From: Teratosphaeria epicoccoides
Taxonomy: Eukaryota; Ascomycota; Dothideomycetes; Mycosphaerellales; Teratosphaeriaceae
Reading direction: 5' to 3'
Length of the DNA: 64,000 bases
Assembly (NCBI GenBank): GCA_021401465.1
Contig: JADDMT010000070.1
Location: 1 to 64,000 of the forward strand
Both the position numbers and the translations under genes were made by a program. A model generated the notes under the pieces. That model searched no databases. It was not told where the DNA came from and saw only the letters and a list, made by a program, of their open reading frames with translations. Positions 19,141 through 30,460 of the stretch are shown here, in pieces; the first letter of the stretch is position 1, and each line of letters opens with the position of its first letter.

Positions 19141-22100
19141 TGCCTGTTGACGCTCGCGATGTTGGAGCATTGAACGTACCGTGTGAATGCGCAGAGTGTC
19201 GGCGTCTAGACGGTATGCTCGCCCTTCACCACGCATGCACCGTCACGACTTCGCGTCAAGCCCCTCCACGGCCTCAGACTAGGCGAAGGAAGATGCGCGG
19301 CAGCGCAAACGTGTGCCGGCCCTCTCACAACTCTCCTGTGCTCTGTGCAACTGGTGCAGTGTCCCGACGAAGCATCGCCAATGTGTGCGCCGGGTTCGGG
19401 ATGTTCGTGCACGAGGTACAGCCGGAGCAGAAGAAAGGGTGGTAGGTCGGGCGCTGCGTTTGCGAGACGTGATCGACGGTTCGGAGTAGGGGCGGTTGGG
19501 TGCAGGTCAAGCGATCACCCGAGGGCAATTGGATGGGCTGGAATGGGAATCCGGCCGTGTCACAAACACGCGGCTCTTCAACTCGTGCTTTCCAGCGCTG
19601 CAGGTAAGTTGTACCGTCATCAAGCTCCAAGCCAATGATGCCGTCGTTGGTCGGTGCCCGCCGCTGCAAACGAGTGGAACGTCGGTGGTGGTGGTGAGCA
19701 CGACGCGTGATGAGGTATCGGTGGTCTGTACACACAAATATCGGGGCGCGGACTTAGACTTGGACTGGGGCGCAGCTAAGAGCTTCAGCTTCAGCTTCAG
19801 GAGAGCCGTGCTGCACTTTCCAAAACCAGGAGCTGAGAAAACTTAGCGCCTGTTTCGGAGCAGACCACTTTTTTTTTCCCCTTCACGCGGCATTTCTCAG
19901 TTCTGCACAAAGTTGAAAGGAGCACACAGCACACACCACGCTCGAAGCTCTTCACGCAAACCCATTGGATCTCGGGCAGTGAACAATGTGCTGAGCAGCG
20001 TAGTGCTATTCGCTGCAGCCTGTGGCCCATCTCCGCTGCTGCATTATCCGTTTCACAGCTGCCGTACCTGCACAAGCGCAGACGCAAGCCAGCCATGGAA
20101 ACCCTGATTCAGACAAGCTTCCGCCCTATCTCTGCGGCTCTGCCCCTGTCGGGCGTAAGGGAGGGACATGATCGCTGCATGCGATCCATGTGCTCCTGGA
20201 AACACCCTTCCAATGCCCACCCTTAAGCCTGTCTCTCGATCGGCCGAATTCCGCCATGAACTCAGACCGTCACGTTTGATCGCGAGACCACTCATAAACG
20301 CCCACACTCTGCCCATGTCGATGGTGTTCTCCTCCACACAAAGTACAATGGAATAGCAGCCGATTCGGCCTCCGGAAGTCTAGCCGATGCTTCCAGAAAG
20401 GGAGATTGACAAGCCGTTGCAGAAAGCGACTCATGGAGACAAGGTGGCGCCTCTTGTTCGTCCGGCGCCTCCGGGTGCATGGCTGTGGTGGCTTCTCGTT
20501 TGCGCGAGTCAAGCTCGTTTGATCACGCGGGAAACGGTCTCACCTGTCAAAGACATTCGAGAGGAACCCTGCATCGATGTTGCAGCTTGATCAAGCATAC
20601 CTACCTGAGCACCTTTCCTATGGTAGTGTGCGCAGCGAAATCCGTTCGTCGACCCTCCATGACTCGTGGCCGGAACCGCTTGTCAGGCATCTGCATCTTC
20701 GCGGTTGTGATAGAAGACTTGGTCGGCTTCGGCTTTGGCAGCCTGTGTAATGTGTTATTGGCCTAAGCCGCTAGGAGATAGGAGAGGCGCCGAGAAAAGA
20801 AGCACCACTCCATACTCCGCCGCCACGCCGCCCACGCGCAGGGTCTCCGAGAAATTGCAGTAGGACCTGGAGAACGCCACTCCTTCTATCTGTGTCGTGT
20901 GGACGCCCGAAGGCCACTCACTGTATATGAATCGCGTGGCGAAGGGCTACTTCGGGGCTGCGAAGACCGGTTCACGAGCTTCTTGGCGTTTCAATTTGCG
21001 CAGCCGCACCGCTCTAGAAGACTGGTGTTCGCGCATACGTGGCATAATGGTATGCCGTCATAGCAGTTCCGATCAAGACATGTTCGCGAGCGTAGTCATC
21101 ATTTCGAGACGTTTCAGCATGCCCAGCATCGCCAGCTCCACCGGCGTCCTTAACGTTGTCTAGAAGTACTAGCATGACGTGCAGTCCCGATCGGACCCCG
21201 TGAACCGGGACGTCGGTTTCTGAGGCGGCCTCAAGATACGGTGTAGAGACTTCATCGAGGTCACACTCTGATCGTAGCTGAGGCGAAAGCGTACTTTAAT
21301 CCATTTCCACATGCATCATGAATCACACTCCATGTCGACTCCCACGTGCGGGTCCGATCCGACCGGGATGGTGCTGACATCAAACCTCACCAATCCGCTA
21401 GGATCATGGGCATCTGAAACATTCCCGGCGAAGACCTCGGGATCGGGCGCGGTCACATTCTATTGTCTTGACCGTGGCGGTACGACCCCGCGACGGTGGG
21501 GAAGTCCCTTGATTGTTCGGTGACAATGAGAGCCAACGCCTATGTGTCGCGTGTTTACACGACATGTTCAAATGGCGTGCCAACCTGGAAGTCCTTGAGC
21601 AGAGGATGTCCTTCACTCCTCACGAGAACCGTCCTATTCACCACCACATTATCCACCTGGTCAAACCTTCAAAGCGCGTACTGGTCGCGTTTTCATGCTG
21701 AAACGCGTCGGCCCGTCTGGAAATTCTTGTGCCGCAACGACAACGGCGGTCTTGCCTGCTCCAAGCTCGCACCTTGAATAATATCGTGCTCGGCCAACCA
21801 TGTGAGGCCGGCCAATTTTGATCTATGCGGGCGAGTCGGGCGCCAGATCCGCCTCCTCAACAAGACTATGGTAGCTGGGAGATTGATCATGTTGGACTGG
21901 CCTCCGTCGTCTTTGGAATCGGCAGAGCGCAGAACAGCGTGAATGTCCTGATGATAGTATCACAGTGGTCGATCCCTGCAGGAGGCTTCCCACAGACAGC
22001 AGGAGGTCGGCGGTGACCTCATTATTGGCAGCGGGATAGGTAGCAGCTACCGCAGTCAAATTGTAGGCGCAGGTGCTGAAACCGATCCCCACGTCCTGCC

Positions 22101-22269
22101 GTCATAGCTGCGACGAGGGCAACATTGAGCATCATTGAGCTGTATTTAGCAGCGAACACATGAAGGACTACAGAAAGATTGAAGACGAATGATTACACGT
22201 TGCAGTACACGTGCCTTGGGTCATTCATCGGCCGGATTCTGTACAAGTATACAAGGCGATTGGGTTCAC
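19141..22269. other. 3.1-kb intergenic region, no gene supported
   Basis: Upstream side of the large disordered-protein gene and downstream side of cwf11. A T/C tract (TTTTTTTTTCCCC) lies at about 19869-19881, and AGCTTC is repeated three times at about 19782-19800. ORFs of 60-100 codons occur on both strands. On the minus strand, 21823-22092 and 21404-21616 are weakly protein-like, but no motif, start or splice chain could be assigned. A long 5' UTR for the minus-strand gene is likely. Confidence 0.45.
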
Positions 22270-25200
22270 CTAGTCATCATCACCCTGTTCCTCATCCTCC
22301 ACTATCTCATCCTTGGCATCCTCATCATCGCTCTCGCCATCTTGCGCCACTCTGCCAGCTCTCGCAGCCGGAGGGAGTACGCCGCCACCTTCCCTCAACG
22401 CCTTGACTTTCGCCTGCGTCATCTCATACACATACTGACCCAAGTGCTCCACGCCCTCGATTTCCGTTCCTTCCACCTTCTCCTCCACCAACCTCGAGGT
22501 CGTGAACATCTCGCCGATAGTAAGCACCAACTTGTTAGGCCGCTCAAACAGCAGCGCAAATGCCTCGCGGAGCTCCAACGAGGATTCAAAGACTTCTTTC
22601 CGACCCAGGATGTAGAGGCCAAAGCGAGCACGTGAGAGCGCAACAGTGAGGCGGCGGACGTCTCGTAAGTACCCTGGAGTCTTCGTGCGGACCAGGGACA
22701 AGATCACGTAGTCATTTTGCTCGCCCTGGTACTTGTCTACTGTGCCCACCCAACCTGGCATGCCAAACAATCTGTTGTTCTTGCATCGATGCGTCAAGAC
22801 GTCTCGTATCAGTGCCTTTTGTCCAGCATACGCAGTGAGAATAGTAATCTTTTCCGCCGGATAGCCAAGTAGTCGCATGTACTGGTACAACGCGACTGCG
22901 TATTCTGCCTCACCCAAATTCTGAATGAAGTGTGGTGACGGCTCCGTCTCGCCTATGCCTTTGTAATCTGGCGCGTTGACGAACTGGTACTCATATCGAA
23001 ATCCGGCATTGGCTTGCACAAACTCGGGTGCCATAGATGTGAATGGCAGATTCGTGAGAGATGGATATCGCCACTTGTAGAGAGCAGCGATGGACGGCCG
23101 CGACCTTCCTTGCGCATCGAGGTTGATGTGCGGGACACCCAGCCGTATCAGTCGTTGGAAGAGGGACTGCTCCAGGTTTGCATATGATCTGAACGCCGCA
23201 TTTTGAATCACTGGAGAGTTCTGCAGGTGGTCACCTACCAGGACGATCCGCTGCAGGCTATGATCGCTCGAGGTGGAGGACTTGCTCGGGTCCTGTAGGA
23301 CGAGGGGAATGAAGCTTTCTGCTTCATTCACTTGTGCAGCTTCTTCCATGATGACATTGTCGTATTTGAAGCCCAAGTTAGCGATTTCTTGTCTCCGAAT
23401 CGCAGCGTGCGTGGACGTCATGGCGATGATTCTTGCCTTTTTGACCAGCAAATAGTTCGACTTGTCTCGCTGGTTGCGAAGAATCTCGAATGGCCGGATT
23501 TCTGCCAGCTCGTCGAACAGTCGGCGCAAGTGCCTTTCGCAGCCCTTCGCGATATCGATTTGCCGCTCCTTGCCGGCGTGAGACGGGAAAAGAGGCTGAG
23601 CTGCATTGGCAAAGTATGCCGCGAAAGGGAAGGCGGCCATGACATCGGCACCAGCTCTGACTTCGTCCCAATACCTCTTCCATCTCGGCTGTATCCATAC
23701 CTGCTCAAAGTACTCCGCCGTCTCGCAGCTGCTGCCATGCGCACCTGGTGCATCAATGCTTGCTGCAAGGCGCTGGACTTCCGCAAGATACTGGCCACCA
23801 CGCTCAAGGAACGACTCAACGCGTCCAGCTTTGCTAAACGAGGCTTCAGTCTCTAATTCCTCTTCTCCATGACCTAGGCGCAACAAGTGCCGCTCATCAA
23901 TGTCCAGTCTTGTGATCTTTTGGAATAGCTGGTTGAGCGCTTGATTGCTGTGCGCAACAAGCAGAGTTCGCTGAAGCGGGAAGTTATGGTAGATGTTTGA
24001 GATCATTTGTGTTGTCACGTCCGTCTTCCCAGTGCCAGGCGGGCCAACAACGACTGTCAGCCCAGGTTGGGTGCCAGATGTGATCGCTTCAATCTGTTTA
24101 TCCGTAAAGCGCACCTGGTTGGTTCTCGGAGCATCAGTGATGTATGGACCTGCATTTGGCGGCTTGTATGTGGACACTCGTACAGCCTCTGTCGGTGGAA
24201 CGGCATCACCGTCGGGCTGCTCGCGCTTTCGCTTTTTGTTCGGCTTTGAGGGTAGTGCTGCGGCTGCAGCATTCTCGAGTGACTCCAACACGTAAGGCGG
24301 CGGGAAGCTCGCATCTGCCCTTGGGTCAGGCTCGACCGTTCTACTTGGCAAAGCCTCAATGAGGTGTTGCCAGTCTACGAACGTGTCTCTGTAATCAATC
24401 GATTTCAGTCTGTTGGGCAGCCGCTTGAAAGATGCCGATGCCGGATCGCCATAGCCAAGGAAGACGTCCTGTAGCCACCTGGGCACCGGAACATGCTCGC
24501 ATTGAACGAGCTGCCTTAAAGTGTCAAGCACGGGCTTGAAGTTGTTCTCGCGCGATCGCCGACGGATGATCACGTTTATGCTGTCAAGTAGGTCGCCCTC
24601 GCCAGCATTAATGCGCTCCTTGTCAGCTTGGAACGAGATAGCGTCAAGCTTGAGCAACAAGCGCCTCTGCCGTGGCCGTGCTAGCCCGTCAATGTGGTCA
24701 TGCCCATCCTGATCGACTCTGAGTGTTCGGCCGTTCTCGTCCAAGACGCTGATGACCTGCGCAGACCTTACAGCCTTAATCCCAGCTTTCTCAGCTGCAG
24801 CCTGGACGTGGACGGCATTGCCGTCTGTGAGCCCTCGTTCTGTTTCGGCTGGCTGTGCTGCCACCAAAAATACAACGTCATCCGCTCGAAGACTGTCCCA
24901 TTCCTTTCTCAATCCGGGCTGCAATCTCGAGACATCCAGGATGATTTCAACCCTGACTTCGGCAGGCACTTCCTCGCCCACCCTGGCCGGCACGATCTCG
25001 ACAACGGCTGGCTTGCCACTTGGTATCGCCAACCGCGAGAAGCCGTCAAACCTCGTCTGCGCGCCTTGTGTTCTTAGTTGCAGACGCTTGACGGTGTCTT
25101 CCAGATGCTTGCGAATGCTATAAAATGCCTCGCTCCTGTATAAGGTGTAAGCTCTCCACAAAAAGTCGCCAAGAGTCAAGTATTGCAGGTTCAGCTTGGG

Positions 25201-26511
25201 TATCGGCAGAGGTCGTGATCCGTCCCAATCGTCAGGGCGCAGGATCTGCGCATCATAAAGTGAGCGTTCGGTCGGGAGGATGGCAGTGTCTTGGACGCTG
25301 TCAGAGAAGTACGGCCTGGCTTCAATGTTCGCAGCAATCACTTCGTCCAGGAATGCTCGATCTACAACGATCTGGCAGACCCTTGGATAGCTCGTTCTGA
25401 GCCCAACAGCCCTGCAAAGATCTAGGAGTTCCACATCGTTCAAGGCTTTCAAATGCCCTAGCAATTCCTCTTTCTGCGCCAGACTCCCGTAATTTGCCAG
25501 GACCAGGATCTTGAGCTTCTCCGGCTGCTGTTTCAGTGCGACACACTGCAACTTCGCAATGCTTGCATTGTGCGCCGCATCATACTCAGTCCGACTGAGC
25601 TGCTTGCCATTCTGGTCATCGATCGGGAAACAGGTGTAATGCTCCAGCAGCCCGAGCATCTCTCTCAACAATGCCGAATCGTCTCCATCTTGATATAGCG
25701 GCGAAAGCTTGGCGGCAGAGAGGACATTGACGTCTTTCAACAGCGCATTTACATATCTCCTCGTTGGTAATTGACTCTGTAGATCGCATAGCAGCTCTAA
25801 GAACCTCTCGCAATACCTCAAGGCGTCTTGCCTTATCGCTGCCGATATCTGGTAGAGCTTGTCCAGAAACTCCATGATTGCTGTGAATAGCCAACTCCTC
25901 TCGAATTTCACCCGACTTTGTCCAACCTGATCCAGGCCTTGCAACTTCTTCTGCGAACTCTTCCAAGCTTTCTGCAATTGCGCATGTCTTGCCAGTGCCA
26001 TTTCTCTTGCCTCGTTCGAATGCAGATGTTGCCATATTCCAATCCCCACCAACGGCGCGCACTCTTTTCTCACCAGTCCGTTGTCGAGACTCTGGAATGC
26101 TTCCACCAGAAAGGAGAGCAAATGCGTCTTAGTCCGAGTGTCAGTCGCAGCGTCGATGCTCAGTCGCGTGACCCGCTGGAAGAAGCTGCTGAACTCGTCC
26201 GGCCGATCCGCAAACAGAGTCCAGACTGGGAGATGTTCCTGTCGCTTAACGTTGCAGAGATAGGCCAGGAGGATAACGTGTTGATCTGAAGCTTCATCGT
26301 CGTATGCAGGCCAGAGATACCGTTCCAGCGCTTGCAATTGTTCCAGCAGAAGTAGACAGAAGGGCGCACCTGCATCTTCCTGCACCGCATCCCAGATCTG
26401 CTTGAGCGTCTCGGGCAGGACTTTCTGAAGCGGTTTGAGCAGCCAGTGCTGTCGCGCGAGCAATGCCAACTCATGATCGCCGGTCAAGTCAGCAACAGTC
26501 GGACGAGACAT
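22270..26511 (-). CDS. cwf11: Intron-binding RNA helicase Aquarius/Cwf11
   Basis: A single 4.2-kb exon for 1413 residues, the normal length of the family. This SF1 (Upf1-like) helicase joins the spliceosome at the intron upstream of the branch site. The N-terminal half is the armadillo-like, alpha-helical Aquarius domain (LARQHWLLKPLQKVLPETLKQIWD). The helicase core has Walker A GPPGTGKT at about 822, a DEAD-position motif EEAAQVNEAE at about 1055, RSRPSIAALYKWRYP, and the motif V-VI region TVDKYQGEQNDYVILSLVRT / LTVALSRARFGLYILGR. The C-terminus is acidic (DDEDAKDEIVEDEEQGDDD). The family fit is end to end. Head-to-head with the complex I subunit gene. Confidence 0.96.
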   Translation of the reverse strand: MSRPTVADLTGDHELALLARQHWLLKPLQKVLPETLKQIWDAVQEDAGAPFCLLLLEQLQALERYLWPAYDDEASDQHVILLAYLCNVKRQEHLPVWTLFADRPDEFSSFFQRVTRLSIDAATDTRTKTHLLSFLVEAFQSLDNGLVRKECAPLVGIGIWQHLHSNEAREMALARHAQLQKAWKSSQKKLQGLDQVGQSRVKFERSWLFTAIMEFLDKLYQISAAIRQDALRYCERFLELLCDLQSQLPTRRYVNALLKDVNVLSAAKLSPLYQDGDDSALLREMLGLLEHYTCFPIDDQNGKQLSRTEYDAAHNASIAKLQCVALKQQPEKLKILVLANYGSLAQKEELLGHLKALNDVELLDLCRAVGLRTSYPRVCQIVVDRAFLDEVIAANIEARPYFSDSVQDTAILPTERSLYDAQILRPDDWDGSRPLPIPKLNLQYLTLGDFLWRAYTLYRSEAFYSIRKHLEDTVKRLQLRTQGAQTRFDGFSRLAIPSGKPAVVEIVPARVGEEVPAEVRVEIILDVSRLQPGLRKEWDSLRADDVVFLVAAQPAETERGLTDGNAVHVQAAAEKAGIKAVRSAQVISVLDENGRTLRVDQDGHDHIDGLARPRQRRLLLKLDAISFQADKERINAGEGDLLDSINVIIRRRSRENNFKPVLDTLRQLVQCEHVPVPRWLQDVFLGYGDPASASFKRLPNRLKSIDYRDTFVDWQHLIEALPSRTVEPDPRADASFPPPYVLESLENAAAAALPSKPNKKRKREQPDGDAVPPTEAVRVSTYKPPNAGPYITDAPRTNQVRFTDKQIEAITSGTQPGLTVVVGPPGTGKTDVTTQMISNIYHNFPLQRTLLVAHSNQALNQLFQKITRLDIDERHLLRLGHGEEELETEASFSKAGRVESFLERGGQYLAEVQRLAASIDAPGAHGSSCETAEYFEQVWIQPRWKRYWDEVRAGADVMAAFPFAAYFANAAQPLFPSHAGKERQIDIAKGCERHLRRLFDELAEIRPFEILRNQRDKSNYLLVKKARIIAMTSTHAAIRRQEIANLGFKYDNVIMEEAAQVNEAESFIPLVLQDPSKSSTSSDHSLQRIVLVGDHLQNSPVIQNAAFRSYANLEQSLFQRLIRLGVPHINLDAQGRSRPSIAALYKWRYPSLTNLPFTSMAPEFVQANAGFRYEYQFVNAPDYKGIGETEPSPHFIQNLGEAEYAVALYQYMRLLGYPAEKITILTAYAGQKALIRDVLTHRCKNNRLFGMPGWVGTVDKYQGEQNDYVILSLVRTKTPGYLRDVRRLTVALSRARFGLYILGRKEVFESSLELREAFALLFERPNKLVLTIGEMFTTSRLVEEKVEGTEIEGVEHLGQYVYEMTQAKVKALREGGGVLPPAARAGRVAQDGESDDEDAKDEIVEDEEQGDDD

Positions 26512-26736
26512 GGTGTATGCGCGACTATCTCCTCTCCATCCTCGCGCTCCCGGAGTCTTGACACCGAACTTGAAGCTTGACTCGCGTTGACGAATGTTTC
26601 AAAAGTTCCAGTAGCACTCGGCAAACCTTCCCTGTCCGCTCCTGTGCCCGAGCCTCTCTGCATAGCTCACCACCTCCCAGTCACCACCGACCTGGCGAAT
26701 ACTCCACCGAGCCATTGGCGCACCTCATTGCTCACA
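26512..26736. promoter_or_regulatory. Shared divergent promoter, cwf11 / complex I subunit
   Basis: 225 bp separate the start codons of two divergent housekeeping genes. The sequence is C/T-rich on the + strand near the complex I start. No TATA box is evident. Confidence 0.55.
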
Positions 26737-27416
26737 ATGGCTACCGAGACACCGCCACCCGCCGTCAAGAATGTCAGGGAAGACTACCCAGAGATGGGCG
26801 TCACGGGCAGACGCCCAGTCCCAGCCCGCGACTTGAACCAACCCTACCCAGTATGCCAGCAAAAGTCACCCACTACCTGCAAATCGACAGCGTACTGACA
26901 CTGCTCACTCAGCTTATCGACTCCGACCCCCACTTCAAGCGCGTGATCTCCTACGCCCGCCCCTCTGACTACGTTCACGGCGGCATCTTCTCCACAGTCA
27001 TCCCCTTGGGCATTCGCTTCTTCGAGCGCATCTCACCCTCCGAAATCGGGCCTGGCCAGTCCGGGATGCCGTCCATAATGCGCCTGTCCTGGGGACTAGG
27101 CCTCTGCTCAGGGTTCTACCTATTCTATTCGCGCAGCATAAACCGCTTCTACGGCTTCACGGAGAACAGGCGAGAGGTCGAACTGGACATGCGGGAAATG
27201 ACGGACAAGGTGAAGAGGGGTGAGCCGTTGTATGGAGTAAGCACCATGACGGAGTACATGCAGGGTGTAGCGAGCAGGCAGAGCAGGTTTTCGGGTGTCT
27301 TCCTGCATGTTATGCCATGGTTCAATTTTGTGAACCATGGTCAACACGGTGTTGATACCGCGAAGTATTACAGGAATGCTGAGAGGGAGCTCGAGGAGGA
27401 GAGATTACGGGAGTAG
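26737..27416 (+). CDS. Complex I 21 kDa-type subunit
   Basis: Two exons: 26737-26850 and 26913-27416, phase 0, for 205 residues. The 62-nt intron starts GTATGC, has an ACTGAC branch site and ends CTCAG, and joins PYP to LIDSDPHFKRV. The sequence fits the fungal NADH-ubiquinone oxidoreductase 21 kDa subunit: an N-terminal domain around YPLIDSDPHFKRVISYARPSDY, two membrane-like segments (GIFSTVIPLGIRFFERI; LSWGLGLCSGFYLFYS) and a C-terminal domain ending HGVDTAKYYRNAEREL. It is an accessory subunit of the mitochondrial inner-membrane complex. The frame is open upstream to 26577, but the ATG at 26737 lies in the spliced frame and in good context (cacaATGGCT). Confidence 0.92.
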
Positions 27417-27898
27417 AGGTGCAAGGCAGGAGTGACGGTAGCAGAGACCGGCACATTGTGGAATCACACTGAGGGTATGGTCACACGCGGAGCAATGATC
27501 AGAACCAGAGAAGAATATATGCAAGAGGCAGTGAAATCTGCGATCAGACGCCGCGGCCTCCTCTTGTTATCATGTCTATGGAACTTTTTCTCAACGCATA
27601 TGTGGTATCTTGGAAGGATTCTATCATCTCAAATGCCACAGGGATCCTCCAAAAGCCAACATCAAAACCCACTAGCACCTATCCTGGCGTGCTACTGGCC
27701 ATCTGCACTTGTGTTGCTATTTCTCAACTCACGCATGAGCCTTGAAAGGCATTCGGAGCCCTCTCGCACCGTCCGGTTCTCCTCGGGCCCGGCCCGTGGG
27801 CGGAAGCCAGCCACTGGCGCGTCTTGTTGCTGTCCCAATGCCATCGTGTCGGGACCAGCGATCGACCACACCTCCTCTCCGATGGATCATCACTTCAC
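27417..27898. other. Convergent intergenic region
   Basis: 482 bp between the 3' ends of the complex I gene (+) and BTA1 (-); 3' UTR sequence only. Confidence 0.6.
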
Positions 27899-30460
27899 TC
27901 ACGACTCTTGCAAAGGACTCGTCTTCGTACATATCCACGTGCTGGCATACATATTGACCCTGTCCGTGCACGTACCTGGCGGTATCCTAGCTGCGACTCT
28001 CTTCGGACTGAATCCGTACGACTCGAACGTCTGGATGTACCACGGATTCAGACCCGCAGATCGAATAAGCACGCGGCCTCCGATCTTCAGAGCCCGGTTG
28101 ACCGCAATGACTTGAGCTTTGCATTCGGGGCCTGCTGGGTCAAACCAGTCCATACTGTCCATCAGCACGGCGATGGTCAAAGCCTCGGGCTGCATTCGCG
28201 CGAACACTTCAGCCAGCTCGTCGGTGTGAATACGGAGGTTGTCAAGGGCGCCGGGTGCGGAAAGCTTGAGATGAGACTTGGGCTGGAGGTAAGTTGGGTG
28301 GCACCGGTGAGTGTAATTTCCTGAAAGTCATCTGTCAGCTGTGGTCCCCAAAAGTTCAAAGGTCGCTTGGAACCAACCCAGCAAGCAGAGCAGGTAGTAA
28401 TGGTTATCCTCGCTCAACAAGGTGTCATTTGCAATTGGATCCAGCGTCTGAACGCCATAGTTCCAGATCGCCTGCCCGCTCTTCACGGAGCCTATGTGGT
28501 TGTTCTCGCCCTCGGCGCCGCTAGGCTTCTCGGCGCTGGCTGTCTCGATCTTGACGTCTGCGGACCTGTCACCGGCCTGCCTCTTGTAGTCGTCCTCGAT
28601 CATCGCTCTTTGCTCGCCAGGCACACCCAAAGCTTTCCACAGGAATCGCTCCGAACCGATGACAAAATAGGCCAGGAGCTGAGAAAGGAACACGCGTCTT
28701 ACACGCGTGTGCCACAGCTCGCGCTGCTCGGCTAGAGTTGAAGTTTTGCAAAGACGCTCCATGTCTTTGCGTACACCGAGCAGAGAGCCCAGCCAGGTGA
28801 CAAGCTGGAGAGCGTGGCGAGAGCCGCCAGTGAAGTACAGGCCTTTACCCCGGGGATTGAAGGTTGCGTCGCCAACGTGGAGCCAGTAGTCGAACGCCTG
28901 ACTGCTGAGGTGTGGAGACAGTCGCTCAAGGAGCAAAGAGTGAAAATTCGCGTGTTTGCCCTCACCGAAAAGTTTCCAGAAGTCTTGGTATTCAAGACCA
29001 CGGTATGCTGCCACCTTCAGCTCGAGCAGGTGGTTTTGGGCAGGGTTCAAGTCAACAGCATGGATGCGCTTCGGCCGCTCGACTGCGTAGGAGAGGATGT
29101 TGTCGCCGGCGGAAGTAATTGCCAAAATCACGTCGTCGCCAGTAATCTTTAGAAGCCGAGCGTCGGTTCGGCTGTCTTCCCATGTGAAGGCGTAGATGTA
29201 TTCGTCGTTGAATTGACGGTGCTTTTGCAAGGAGTCATCGTAATACACACGCGTCTTGTTGTTCTGGTAGTAGGCGGCAGGAAGTGGCAGAGAAGCAGAC
29301 AGGTTGACGACTGCCTGATCGAAAGCCTTGCTCCTTCGCTCAGCAGACGAGCTGCGGCGGCTCCTGAGGTTCCTAGTCTGGCTATGAAGATCCAGTGCCG
29401 AGATGAATGGCGACTCAGTGACCGCGGCGTTTTCTTGCGCCACATGCTCGATCATGCGGCTCGTCTGCTGGGTGCAGCCAACAAAGATATAGTATGGAAT
29501 GCGGAAACCAAGAAGATGGCAGCGGCGGTTGGTGCTGAGGATCGTGCCAAACTTGTACTCGATGTAGTCCCTGCGGGCAGATTCCAAGTTTACACGATCC
29601 AATTCAAACCAGGTCCTCCAGAAGACACGCGAGATCCACATGCAATGCCTGTCGATCGCACCACCAATGTAGCTCCGGCCAGCGAATTCGATCTGGTTCT
29701 GGACGTAGAAGTCGACGACACCGACAATGCCATTGGGCGCAAGCAAGTTGGCCACACTATCGATTGCAGGATGAAATTCGGGAATCATGCTCAAGCTGTA
29801 GGACATGGTCAAGACGTCGGCGCCCACAATGTCGCGCTGGTCCTCGTAGCTAGCCGATTTGCCAATGCTAAAATCACGCTGCTTGTCGTCCAAACCAGCT
29901 TCGTAATCGCTTAAGCGGAAGATCCTGGCATCCTCGCAGATCACATGGACATTGTTCCAGCCGAGACGCTTGAATCGCTGGCGAGCGATCTCGCAAAGAG
30001 AGCTGCTGTAGTCAACTAGATAGACTGCGTGGAAGAAAGTGGGCACATCAAGCTGAGTTGCCATCTGCTCAATATTCCAGCCTGTACCACCTCCAATGTC
30101 GACCCAGATTGGCTTCTTGCCGATTTGACCCATCCGTTGTCTCAGCTTGACCTGAGCGGCCACAAGTGCCAGCATGTCCTCTCTGCCCTGCAATAGCCTT
30201 GTTCGTGTGGCATCGTAGATCGAAGCCTGAGACTTGTAGAAGCTTTCCAATGCGTCTTGCTGGCTGCCGGTGCCATCTCCAGTGTGCGGCTTAAAGAAGC
30301 AGGAGTAGGCAAATTGCAGGTATGGCTTAAGCTTGCCAATGGTCGATAGATCCGTGTACGAGAGAACAAACCAGGCAACTAATAGAACAGCCAAAGCAGC
30401 AGAGGCATAGCTAACCTGGAAATAAGGATTGCTCAGCTGCTGCTGTATTGTCGAGGACAT
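27899..30460 (-). CDS. BTA1: Betaine lipid (DGTS) synthase
   Basis: Two exons: 30460-28378 and 28320-27899, for 834 residues. The 57-nt intron starts GTTGGT, has a GCTGAC branch site and ends TTTCAG. It splits a Gly codon and restores LLCLLGNYTHRCHPTYLQPK, without which the protein would stop early. An N-terminal anchor (about 14-36) is followed by a BtaB-like SAM N-methyltransferase (DIGGGTGWNIEQM at 121-133) and, from about residue 400, a BtaA-like DUF3419 3-amino-3-carboxypropyl transferase (YAFTWEDSRTDARLL, AVDLNPAQNHLLELK). The C-terminus, VNMYASTWICTK, is typical. It converts diacylglycerol to diacylglyceryl-trimethylhomoserine, a phosphorus-free membrane lipid that replaces phosphatidylcholine, usually under phosphate shortage. 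I saw no obvious Pho4-type site just upstream. Confidence 0.96.

Noticed and set aside
19141..22269. Possible transposon remnants
   Set aside because: No terminal repeats, transposase or reverse transcriptase motifs in any frame.
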